Assembly: GCA_022702545.1 (NCBI GenBank)
Contig: JAHRBC010000002.1
Location: 4,402,001 to 4,466,000 of the forward strand
DNA length: 64,000 nt
Source of the DNA: Phycomyces nitens
Taxonomy: Eukaryota > Mucoromycota > Mucoromycetes > Mucorales > Phycomycetaceae
Reading direction: 5' to 3'
Shown: positions 11,901-22,018 of the stretch, in pieces
Layout of the letters: every line of letters starts with the position of its first letter
How positions within the stretch are numbered: the first letter of the stretch is position 1
The notes under the pieces: model-generated
Told to the model about the DNA's origin: nothing
What the model saw: the letters and a program-made list of their open reading frames with translations, nothing else
The model's database searches: none
Translations under genes and position numbers: made by a program

Positions 11901-13013
11901 TTAATTTCTTACGGCCCAAGGAGGCAGACGGGTGGCCAAGTCACCAGGGACTGCTAAGTCTCTGACTCCTGTGAGTTCTCTTGACAGCATCTGATGAGCA
12001 TTCATCCCCAAGTCAAGAGAAACGAATGAGTCAACGATTTCAATAAACCGGTTGAACTAAATAGCATTTGTTAATATTTCAAAAATATTATCTTAATACA
12101 TATAATTATATATTGTTTACAGAATAATTTACCTCATCACTTCTCCAGCTTGGGTGATAAACAGAGATCCGACGCCTGCCAAGAGTCTTTGAAGTATCGT
12201 TGTCTGATTCTCCTTCAGACATTGCTTCTTTCTGAAGCAGACCAGAGCAGACTTGCCCCATTACCTGCTCAATGGCCTCCTTATGTTCGAGAAAGGCAGC
12301 CATGCGACGTTTTAAATGCTAACAAATATCCAACATGTATTCATTAATATTTGTCTCTAGTTTGAATAGTATACAACCTACATCTTTTTCACGGTTTGCC
12401 CTTCTCGAACGAGCATTGGAGACTGCCTTCTTCTCAGAAGGCTTCGTCTGCTCCTGACGACGGCTACAGAAGTTCCTGTAGACCTTCTCTCGAATGTCGC
12501 TTCTTCTCAAGGGTGAGCCAACAAAATTTGGCCCAAGGTAAGCCAGTAGACGTTCTACCAGCTCCTTGTTGGGACTCTTGTCAAAGTGAGCATGGACATC
12601 CCACCTTGGCTTGTTGTTATTTGCCTGGATGTCAACCAACGCCCTTGACCTCAACTTTGGCTGCCACAAATATCCACGAATATCTCTCTGTTTGATCAAA
12701 ATAAGAATTTAGTTGATAGGATATTATATCTAGTGACACCTACAAATACACGTTTCTTTGCATCAGACATTGATTCATTTGTGGCTTCGGCAGTTGGGGC
12801 AGCAACAGAGGCAAGAGCAGGTACTGGAGCCACAACACTTGTAGCAGCAATGACGGTGAGGTTGGACTCAATAAGAGTCCCCATTCTCCTGTTCATCGTG
12901 GTCATGTTGCCTCTAATTGAGGCAAGATCCTCTTGGAGATTGGTGATGACCGTCTGCATATTGACATCATCGTCAGCAGGTCGTGGAGCAATATTTCTTC
13001 TTTGGTTTGACAT
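11901..13013 (-). CDS. ORF2, element 2 (late frameshift)
   Basis: Four exons: 13013-12744 (270 nt), 12687-12382 (306), 12318-12133 (186) and 12057-11901. The start MSNQRRNIAPRP resembles the element 1 start MVNQRRSIAPRP. The middle exons carry NNKPRWDVHAHFDKSPNKELV, a basic ARSRRANREKD tail, and EAMSEGESDND followed by PSWRSDE. Exon 4 is one base longer than in element 4 (extra T near 12000, GAATTGC against GAATGC). This shifts the frame after LDLGMN and truncates or alters the last ~30 residues. Otherwise open and nearly identical to element 4 ORF2. Convergent with the transposase and divergent from ORF3. Confidence 0.75.
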
Positions 13014-13437
13014 TTTCTATTATAAATTATATAAAAAATACCCAATATTTAATACTCGTTTGCTACTTTAAGTTTAAACATATCTTTTACTTAAAACGCA
13101 CAAGAGACAGATAGATAGAAAAATCGGATTTGAGTGGGAAGAGTGAACAAGTTGGTCAAAAGGATTTAATAATATAAAATACAGAGTATATATTAGTAAA
13201 GACAGCTTTATTTATAAATCCAAAAAGACTTCTTGTACACATTAATGAACGGCACCATTATTGCTTTTGGATTCTATCCATTACACCTATTCTGTCTCTG
13301 TTTCAAATTATATATCCTTGTATTTTTTTTTCTTTTTAGCCTTTTTTCCTTTCTCTTGTTTCCTTATATCCGCGCCTATTTTCTCTTTCTTTTTTTACAC
13401 CTCTTTAGACTAAAAAATTGGCGGCTTCTTTATAAAC

Positions 13438-14421
13438 ACACTCTCATTCCAATACATCCTGCCTGCATTGCTCCTCCAAACTAATCATGGTCAGTTAAAT
13501 GTGCCGGTGCCATCTTGCAAATTATTCTGATTCTCTCTTTCTATTTTATAGACCTCTTCAACTTGTACAGCCTATTATATGATAACGTCATCAGTCCCAG
13601 TGTAAAAAAATATTTTCGTGTCAAATTTTTTTTTCTCTAATGCTTCTTATTCTCCTATAGGCCGCCGCCATCAATCACCCTATACCCCATCTGCGTCTTC
13701 TGTCATCTACAACTGTCATCATAATGGTAATGCTGTCTTTTAGCCTTTATACTTTTTTATATTATTATTCTGACTATCTCTTTTGATCTTATAGACCTCC
13801 TCTACTGGCATGGTTTATTATATGGTATTGTCATTGGTGCTATGGTAAAAAAAATCTTTTTGTGTCAAAAAAATAATAATTTTCTTTTCTAATGTTTCTT
13901 ATTCTACAATAGGCCACCAACATCACTGTCTACCCCATCTGCCTCCCTCATCATCTACGACTGGTTATCATAATGGTAATGCCGTTTCTTGGTCTTTGTG
14001 CTTTTCCATAATATTATTCTGGCTATTTACTAATAATTTTTATACTCTTAATAAGAAGCTATTGTTGGCTGCCATATACCATCCCTCTACTTTAATCGCT
14101 AACTCTGCTTCTGGTATGTAAATTAATTATTTTATCACTCAATTCACCCATATTAATTTATTTTACCCCATCTCTAGTCAATCTAATCATACAAGATGCC
14201 ATGCCGCACAACTCAGCCCCTCTTTGTCCATTCTTGTCCATCCCTTACAATGTAAGTATAATATACCTCGCATCTTGAACAATACCCGCATTCTTGAATA
14301 TATGTCACTAATACTACCTTTATTATATAAGAACACTGCCACAACCACCCAAACTGCCGCCGGACCCTATTTTCAGGTATTGTTCAGTAGTGAAGCACCC
14401 AATCCAAGTAGTATCAAGTAG
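13438..14421 (+). pseudogene. ORF3, micro-exon gene of element 2 (start lost, 3' six exons open)
   Basis: Exons inferred from aligned GT..AG borders: 13438-13489, 13552-13601, 13661-13726, 13795-13844, 13913-13975, 14056-14113, 14178-14251 and 14332-14421. From 13661 to the TAG at 14419-14421 the six exons (66, 50, 63, 58, 74 and 90 nt) read open in one frame across five introns. The block near 13700 (TPSASSVIYNCHHN) resembles MPSASSIIRNCNHK in element 1, in the same phase. The first exon has ACA where element 3 has ATG, and the second exon is out of phase with the rest, so this copy is probably non-functional at its 5' end. The protein ends AGPYFQVLFSSEAPNPSSIK, with AATAAA-like sequence downstream. 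No known family. Confidence 0.55.
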
Positions 14422-14949
14422 GCTGGTAGAAGTGGCAAGGATAGACAGTAATAGTATTAGAGCTTGTGTATAGAACCATTCTATTCTTTCCAATAAACAC
14501 AAATATAAACCATAAACAACCTAATAAGTACAGGATATAAAATAATGGGGGGAGCATTCAATGCTTGATTACACAGTAATAGCCTTCAAATATTGGTTAA
14601 AAATTAAGAAAGCCTTCAATCTACCTGAGTATAATTGGATTTTAATCATGTCAAGAAGTTCCTTTGCTTTCAACTTTCCTCTTATATAAAGAGTATACAA
14701 CAATGAAACTTGGTTTCAAATAGACTTTTATTCTGTACATCAGGTCAAATTAATGACCCGCTCATACTAACAACCCTCACTTGGTCAGCCCATGAAGTAA
14801 ATACTCATGCAGAAACCAGGTCATAACTCATTGTGTAAAACTTGGCTTTGGCCCATACAGAAACCCATACAGCGTATCTAATAAATCTTAATTTTACTCC
14901 TTAGTAACCGCACTTTTACACATGAGTATTCGAACCCATTTTTCCAGTG
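14422..14949 (+). other. Right subterminal region and terminus of element 2
   Basis: About 500 bp of non-coding DNA after ORF3. It ends in the inverted terminus whose minus strand starts CACTGGAAAAATGGG at 14949. The terminal ~31 bp match the end of element 4 at 61579. I see no gene here. Confidence 0.7.
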
Positions 14950-14985
14950 TATCTGTGGAAGAATAAACAGGTCCAGCAGGGTACA
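14950..14985 (-). repeat. 36-bp sequence shared exactly with LINE B coding region
   Basis: Identical to 22622-22657, which encodes part of VYPAGPVYSSTD near the C-terminus of the LINE B protein. It lies directly between the terminus of element 2 and the ORF1 start of the L1-like LINE. It is probably the last scrap of a third restriction-endonuclease LINE into which element 2 or the L1 element inserted. Confidence 0.5.
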
Positions 14986-16439
14986 TGGCTTTCTCTGCTA
15001 ATACCCTGGAACCGCCAGGAACGGCAAAAAATCCAATAATCCCTCCACAGCACGCAAAACAAGATGATCTTGTTACCAATTCTTTGACCACTCCCACTCT
15101 CACTATCTGCCCTAGCTACCGAGATACTGCTAGAAAGGGTATCCAAATCGTTGCTCCCAAGAATTCTCCTCCTACTTTGACCCAACGCCGTGTATGGCGA
15201 CGTGGATCCCATAAACACTCAGTTTTCTTTGATCTTTCTGAGGTGAAGATGCCCCTTGTTCCTTTCCTCCAACTGGAAAAAGGCCAGATCCCTGAAGAAG
15301 ATGGGGAGGGTATGCTCACCCACAAAGATGGGCAAAATACCTTGGTAGAGTTTATGCTGACTTCAGCCGAAGCATGTCAGCGTCTGTTAGACACAGGTCT
15401 GAAAATCAGAGCTGTTTCTCATTACCCATCTGCTGGTTTGACCCCTGATGCTACCATCATAAAGATGCAGCTATCACGTCTTCCAGTTGTTTCAGCAGCT
15501 CTTGTTGAACAAGGCGTACGAAAAGCTTTTGAGCCTTTTGGAACTATAGTAGAGTTTGGTATTAAGCTTCAGTGTGGATGGAGATCGCATGAAGGGCATG
15601 CAATGCTAGAGCTTCCTAAAGGTAGCACGGATCCAATCGGTCTCACCCACAAGCTGTTGTGGGATGACCAACACCAGTTTTTGGTGACATGGACAAAAAT
15701 GCCTGAGTTTTGCCAATACTGTCATGCTGATGATCATCTCATCCATGCCTGTCCAGATCGCCTCAAGACAGAATGTTTCTCTTGCCATGAATGGGGACAT
15801 GTGGCTAAAGACTGCCCACACAACAACACTGACTTGACCCACAAGAAGCCAAGAGGCACCCCAGTAAAGGGGAAGTCCTCAACAATCCTGAACTCCGGAA
15901 CCCTTGTAACCAAACAAAAGATTTGATTGGACAATTTTTCCTCCCTCCTCACCACCGACCCCTTTCTTGCCAATCAAGTTGGCAAACTGATTGACAAAGC
16001 CAATAAAAGGGCTACATCGGAGCTAATTGGGCCTCTAAGTGAGGCTGGTGCCAAAGACTCTGAAGAACCACGCCGCCAGGATATCCTGTCAGAAAATGAA
16101 ATTGTAACACAAGAACAGGAATGTGCCGACGAACAGGCGGATGATACAGAAATGGGATTTTCTTCCTCTGAAGAGGAGGGAGAGCCTGATAACAACTTTG
16201 ATATCCACATGCCTTCCCACAGCAATGCTTATGATGCCGATATTGACCAGACAATTGTACCTGATGAGATACAGTCTCACGGAGACACTCTCGAGATTCT
16301 AATCCCAAAACAAACTATGTCTAAACCTATGTCCACCACACGAACCAAAAACCACATGAACCCCACTGATGCCTCCTTCAAGTCGACCTACACCACCAAG
16401 TCTGGTCACGCGGTCAAAACCCCTAATAGATACTTATGA
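14985..16439 (+). pseudogene. L1-like ORF1, zinc-knuckle nucleic-acid-binding protein
   Basis: Starts MAFSANTLEPPGTAK. The middle (around residues 60-210) resembles the RRM-like core of fungal L1 ORF1 proteins (RRGSHKHSVFFDLSEV...). Two adjacent zinc knuckles follow near residues 245-280: CQYCHADDHLIHACP and CFSCHEWGHVAKDCP, both CX2CX4HX4C. A TGA at 15924-15926 interrupts the frame. Beyond it the same frame stays open to 16439, ending NRYL, with an acidic region (EEDG/SSEEEGE). Its stop overlaps the ORF2 start by four bases (ATGA at 16436-16439), suggesting termination-reinitiation. The expected role is to bind element RNA in the retrotransposition particle. Confidence 0.85.
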
Positions 16440-18789
16440 ATAGAGTACACCACTACAATATTCAATTTGGATCCCTCAATTGTAGGGGTCTAGCCAAAGT
16501 AAATGACATGAACAAACGACGACTTTTTATTAGATTTCTAAGGATGCAATCCCTTCAACTACTTGCCCTTCAAGAAACGCATGCCTCTCCCAACTTACAA
16601 GACACCCTCCACATGGAATTCCAAGCGTCTCATAGCCTTTGGTCTGCCCACTGTGGATTGGTTTCTCTCTCTCCCAATATTATCCTCTCTCCTCACTACT
16701 CCTCCCTCGACCAACAAGTTCTTTCGGCTTTTGTCGCTCACGCTGACAACAAGTTTGAACCCTTTGAAGTCTTGGTCCTCTACGCTCCTGCTCAACCTTC
16801 CCCTCAATTTACTTTTTTCAACAGACTTACATCACTGCCCTCCTTCCAGAATCTTGATTCTTCACCTCGACTTGTGATAGCTGGGGACTACAACTACTCA
16901 ACTAACCCCAATGGACCACAACCACGAGTCCCTACCTCCTGGCTCTCTCTACTGTCTACAAACTTTACAGATTGCCATGCTTCTCCCAATGCGCGTTCGT
17001 GCCCAACTTTCCGTAGGGGAACTACATCTTCCACCATAGACTATATTTTTGCCTCCAATGACATTGCTCACTCAACACATTCTGCCCAAGTAGATTTTAT
17101 CAACGGCGAATGGACTGACCATGCATTGCTTTCCACTCATATCTCTCTTTCCTCACCTCCCAAAGGCCGTGGTATCTGGCAAGCTAACCCTTTCCTAGCA
17201 TGCAATCCTGCCTTTTGTGAGCTGTTGAGCGAGTCATTGACTGCCTTGGGCCACACCCTAGCCACCATGTCCTCTCCTCAAGAACGCTGGGAACAAGCTA
17301 AACTAGAAGTCCAGAATGTAGCTCGAAAATTTGGCAAGAAGGTTGCTGCCCAGCGTGATCGACAACTTCGCAGACTCCAAAGTCAATGCAATAAGCTACT
17401 TTGTGAATTCCACTTGACAACAATCCTTTCTTCCCTTCTCCCGGAGGTCAAGGCTCAGATCGCCAAACTCCAAGAAGAAGTTGCACAGGTTGCAGCCCTG
17501 CGTGCAGGGCGAATATGGTGAGAACAAGGCGAGCGTTCAGCAGGATACCTTAAGCGAACCATCAAAGCACGGCAAGCCAAACAGTCAATGCCTGCTCTTC
17601 AGCATCCCGATTCTGGTGAGCTATGCCAGACTTCCTCAACGATGACATCGGCGGCTTTGACTTTCTATAGTCACCTCTATAGTGCTGATCCTGTTGATGC
17701 CCAAGCTACAGAAACTCTCCTTGCCTCGATTCCAGAGGACTGTCACCTTGACAGCAACACAGCTACGTCCCTAGTTTCTGACATCACATTGGATGAAATT
17801 TTGGATGGTGTCTCCCGCTCTCCTCACAAGAGTAGCCCTGGTTTGGATGGCCTCCCATACGAGATCCTTCGGCTGGTGCTTGCCCACCCAGACATGGCAA
17901 ATACAGTTGTACAGGTATACAATGATGCTCTCTCGTGTGCGGATTTTCCTCCTAGTTGGAAGACTACTTGTATGACACTCCTTCCAAAGAAGGGTGACCT
18001 GTCTTCGCTTGCCAACTGGTGACCCATTTCATTTATTAATACAGATGCTAAAGTGTTCACTCGCTTAATCAATACGCGGATGGTTTACGCCTCTCGGCCT
18101 CTCATCAACACCTTCCAAACAGGTTTCCTCCATGACTGATTTATTGCTGACAATGGCTTACTGACAAGGTTGATCATGGATGACGCCTCTTGCACCAACT
18201 CTCAAGCCATTGGGCTACTACTTGACCAGGAAAAAGCCTATGACCAGGTACACTCCGCATACCTAGGGTCTGTTCTCCATCATTTTGGCTTTCCGGACAC
18301 TCTAGTTACTTCACTTTTGGGCCTCTTCTTTGGCACTGCCATTAATGTGAATATCAATGGGTTCCTGTCAGACCCTGTTCCGCAGCACTGGGGCTTACAC
18401 CAAGGTGACCCTCTATCACCAGTGCTTTTCAATCTAGCATTCGAGCCTCTTCTTCAATCTTTGTTGCAGGATACTTCATTTCAAGGGTACTGTTTTGGCG
18501 GCTCCCCTTCCTCTTCTTTGCAACTTGTCCCCCCCTTCCATCAAGCTTCTAGCATATGCAGATGATGCTTTAGTATTTGTTGATAATGCAAATGATCTTG
18601 ACCATCTCTACCACTGGCTTAATACGTATAGCAAAGTGTCCAATGCCAAGATTAACTTCTCAAAGACCACAGCCTTCTTGCTATCAGGTGCACTACTGCC
18701 CGACTGGTCTGATCCTCTAGCACACCACCAAATCGTAGATTGGCGAGATCGGTCCTCCAGTGTTCCAGTTACCTACCTTGGCTTCCCTT
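16436..18789 (+). pseudogene. L1-like ORF2, AP endonuclease plus reverse transcriptase
   Basis: The N-terminal apurinic-type endonuclease shows FGSLNCRGL, LQETHAS, IAGDYNYS, TIDYIFAS and a terminal DHALLS motif. The reverse transcriptase shows LLPKKGDLSSLANW, LLLDQEKAYDQV, HQGDPLSPVLFNLAFEPL and the catalytic box YADDALVF near 18555. In-frame TGA codons occur at 17519-17521, 18020-18022 and about 18138. The second reads NW-stop-PISF, where the family has NWRPISL-type sequence. A one-base slip in a C-run near 18530 moves YADD to another frame. The C-terminal part is lost at the junction with LINE A. This copy is certainly inactive. Confidence 0.88.
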
Positions 18790-21565
18790 TGAGGGCGTGA
18801 GTGATATCGTCAACACCATCCATAGGGCGAAGTCCACTTCGTTCACTGTCTTGCTTTGGCCGCGTGTACTCAGAGATCAACATGTACAACTCGTCATGGA
18901 AGGCGTTGTTCTTTTGTTCAACCGTTTGACGATTGTCAGAAGGAGTGACCAAATATTGAGAGACAAGAGAATCTATGGTCAACTCAAACAATTTACGCAA
19001 GTCAACGGTCTCAAACAGAGGAATCCGCAGATATGGACGAGATGTACGTGAAGCCATCATCTGTGCAATGGATGGATATTGGCGGCGGTTGTGTGGAGTC
19101 CATGGAGTGGGAGCAAGGCTGGTTGACACTGAAGAGGTAAGTGGAGTGGGATCAGGTTGGTTAGCATGTCCAGTATATTCCATAGGTGTATCCAAAATAA
19201 ACTCATCGTTATCCAAACGTGGAGCAGTTGGTGTTGCAGAGGTAGCTGGCACGGACAGTGGTGGAGGTGTACAGGGGGTTGGTTGCTGTGGGGCAGAGTT
19301 GGTTTGTGAAGAACGGTGCTGTGAGGTGGAAGGCTGTGGACGGGTGCGTGTGCGTCGTGGAGTGTGTGGTGTAGAGGGTGAAGGAGACGTTGACGATGTG
19401 AGTCCAATGGGTGGGGGGCAGGGTTTTGTCACATTGGGAACAGGCAGAACAGGAGGCGGCGTCAGAGTGGATATGTCAGGCGCAGGGTCCTTATCCTTTC
19501 CTTTGTTCTTTTTGTTACCACGTCTACGTCGGTTTTTAGACTTTTTAAGCACATCCACACAGATCTCCATTGCTTCTACCGCAGCACAATCACTCCCATC
19601 GTCATTCGAGGAAGAGTCCAAAGCAGCGTCAATCATGGCAATCGTCATGGGCTGTACAGAAGGAAGACATGGTTGAGCAGTCTTGACTACTCCAGTACGT
19701 TGACGACGTGATTTTCGCCGTTGAATAACGTTCACGTCCAAAGAAGAGACAACCTGATCAAGTGGGGCCAGAGAAGGACCACCACAGTCTGCAAAATCCA
19801 GCAAAGCACGTCGACTTGGGTGCATAGACACCTCGTCAAAAGGAAAAGTGACAGTTGGTGAGGGTGGCACAGCCTGGTTCGTGATGAACGCAAGTCTTTG
19901 GGGGTGGATGGTGGGGGTAGGGGTAGGTGAAGGGCGTGGTTCTGGAGGCCGTTGGGAAGTTGGAGGGGCTCTACGTTCTCTAGCAAGAGAATTCTGGCGA
20001 TCTTGGTCAGCAAAGAGACGAGCACGGCGAGCAGGGTCCATATTCCAACAGTCATGCCAGTCAACACAAGCAGGAGAGACAGCAGGGGAAGAGAAGCGTG
20101 GAGACAATGGTGTACGAGTTGGGACAGGCAAAACAACAGGAGGTACACTACCAGTGCAAGACAAAACATCAGCAGCAACTTCAACGGCACCAATTGTATC
20201 AGCATGATCAGAATAATCAGCGTCAACAGAGTTTTCGTCCAGAATATCAGCCAGAACATCGCCCTCATGGGCAGAGGAAGCAAGAAGAAGAGGCGAGATC
20301 AGAGGAGAAGGCGTTGGTGATGGTGGGGAAGGTGGTGTTGGGAGCTTGAGGTCGAGTCCACGCAGAAAGTTCGATGCTTGCTCAAAGGTAGAAACAACAA
20401 TGGGAGCAGCAGAAGCAGTCTGGGGAGTGTGAGCAACAGAGGCCAGGGTCTTTGCAGGTGGGCGTGTAAAACGATACCCAGTTGGTTGTGGTGAACGATC
20501 GTTTAGTGTACGTTTGCCCAGCATGAAAATGGTAGAGGGTTGAGGTGGCAAAGCTGGTGATGTGGCAAGTGGAGTGGTGAACCCAGAGCTATCGTTATCA
20601 TCGTTGTGTGAATCGATGTTAGAGTTGGCTGTGGCGTCCAAAACACCAATGGGTGTATCAAATGCATCAAGAGGAGTATCGTCCACATCGCTCTCACAAT
20701 CGTCACCAGTGTCCAAGGCAGTACTCAAAGCAGAGAATCGATTTTCGCCAACCAGAGAAGGAAGCAGAGGCAGTGGTGAGGAGCCCGATTTCTGTAAGAA
20801 CGAACTGATAATGTTGGGGTGTTTCCAGATACGTTTCTGACGAAGATGTTGCGTGATTGTAGCAGAATCCCAACCAACAAGTCCAATGATATCGTTCAAT
20901 GTAGAGAGTTCTGTCCCAGCAAAAGGGAGGCGCCATGTTCCTGCAAGGGCATCAACGAAACCAGGGTGTGTTTGACGATGGGAAACGAGATCACAAGAAG
21001 GGAAGTATTGGTCACAACCATAGCAAATGCTATTGTCAAGATCAACATCGTCAACGTCAGTTCCAACGGCACAATCGTACTTGACATGGTTGGTGACATC
21101 CAGTTTCTCAACTGTGGCAAAACCACAACGGCATGGGCAAGTCCAAACGATCCGCAAATATCGTTTGTGCTTGACCAGATGGTGACGTTGAAGAGAATAT
21201 GCCTCAGTGTATTGGCTTGGGCAACATGGACAGATGAAGGCCTTGGCAGTGCTGATGACAGGAAAATCGTCAATGGGTTGACAGGCAGGTGAATGGCCAG
21301 AGAGAGGAGGAACACGAACAAGGTGAGGGGCCACATAGGACAGGACACATTCATGGTGAATAAAATCATCACGACTTGTAAACGCCTTTGTACAGTCATA
21401 GCACTTCCAATTGACCACAAATTTACGTTTGTGTTTATGGGAACCATGGAGAGAGAATGCACGGGCTGAGAAAAATAATATATGGTCTGTGGGTGGGCAC
21501 AATGGACAACAAAAGTAATCAGAATCGATGTACCCATCAAAGTGTTGAGTGAGGGCTGCGGACAT
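18790..21565 (-). pseudogene. LINE A ORF, N-terminal zinc-finger half only
   Basis: Starts MSAALTQHFDGYIDSDYFCC at 21565 and carries the same four C2H2-like fingers as LINE B (CPLCPPTD..., CYDCTKAF..HHEC, CPCCPSQYTEAY..HHLVKH, CYGCDQYFPSC..HRQTH). A long Pro/Ser/Thr-rich linker follows. The frame stays open for about 925 residues, then runs into unrelated sequence at 18790 before the reverse transcriptase. It could encode only a DNA-binding fragment. Possible trans effects on LINE B are speculation. Confidence 0.85.
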
Positions 21566-21997
21566 TGCAGCGGAAATAGAGTCGGAGACAAGAAAAAAAC
21601 TTTTTCAGAGCAAGACAGGGCAGGACAATAAATAAAGGAAAAGGACCAGGTCCCAGCAAAAAATCGCGCCTAGGTACGAAACGGATAAAGGAGTTGCAGG
21701 AAGAGGTTGGGGTTTTCACAGTATATAGGTGTTGCCAAGTAGATCGAAATGTTCTTAAGAGCCAAGGCCGAATTACTTAATAATTAAAAAATGTTTTTGA
21801 CGATGTTGACAATGTTGTGATGAGCTGAGATGCTGGAATCGCGAGATTGTCGGACAGATGTCGAAAAAAAAGTATGTTGTTGATATGGCAGGAGAATGCT
21901 TCTTGCACCAAAAGATGTGTCTTGAAGAGGTTGTTCTTTTGTATTAAGTGCAAAAAGTATGTTTGTTTGTGATATTATGAGCAATCGGCAAAACTAT
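18790..21997 (-). mobile_element. LINE A: tRNA-adjacent RLE-type LINE, 3'-truncated copy
   Basis: Nearly identical to the 5' half of LINE B. The 5' UTR 21566-21997 matches 28155-28586, and coding 18790-21565 matches 25379-28154. By eye there are about twenty substitutions over ~3.2 kb (not a rigorous count). It loses its 3' half at 18790, where it meets the truncated L1-like element. LINEs usually lose 5' ends on insertion, so a later deletion joining the two elements is more likely. Its 5' boundary (21997) follows tRNA-Glu 3' sequence, as in LINE B. Confidence 0.88.
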
Positions 21998-22018
21998 TTC
22001 CGCATCGGGAATCGAACC
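21998..22018 (-). repeat. tRNA-Glu 3' fragment between LINE A and LINE B (target-site duplication)
   Basis: This 21-bp piece repeats the 3' end of the tRNA-Glu gene at 28587-28608: discriminator, acceptor strand and part of the T arm, with one G fewer. It sits between the 3' end of LINE B (22019) and the 5' end of LINE A (21997). This is the position of a target-site duplication if LINE B inserted at the junction of the tRNA gene and LINE A. Confidence 0.8.

Larger units (their letters stand above)
2765..14949 (+). mobile_element. CACTA-like element 2 (outer host, left-truncated, split by element 1)
   Basis: Element 2 comprises 2765-3483 plus 9853-14949. Its right terminus at 14949 reads, on the minus strand, CACTGGAAAAATGGGTTCGA. 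The same sequence (two-base variant) ends element 4 at 61579, so the two share a subfamily. Gene order is Tnp2-like transposase (+), ORF2 (-), then the micro-exon gene ORF3 (+). The left end is lost: similarity starts abruptly in the acidic exon at about 2765. Element 1 sits inside the transposase gene. Continuity on both sides of it, with the duplicated ACG, shows the two halves were once one gene. Confidence 0.82.
14985..18789 (+). mobile_element. L1-like non-LTR retrotransposon, decayed and 3'-truncated
   Basis: Two consecutive ORFs, a zinc-knuckle ORF1 (14985-16439) and an endonuclease-reverse transcriptase ORF2 (from 16436), overlap by ATGA. This is the L1/Tx1-type plan common in mucoralean fungi. 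The element ends abruptly at 18789 inside the RT-connection region, where LINE A sequence in opposite orientation begins. No poly-A tail or target duplication remains. At least four nonsense codons and one frameshift mark it as an old copy. Confidence 0.88.

Noticed and set aside
18975..19676. Long antisense reading frame opposite LINE A (and its twin at 25564-26265)
   Set aside because: It mirrors the Pro/Ser-rich coding strand of the LINE, is present only because the codon bias leaves the opposite frame open, and has no recognisable domain.
21998..22018. A second, complete tRNA-Glu gene between the two LINEs
   Set aside because: Only 21 bp of the 3' end are present. The D arm and anticodon arm are absent.
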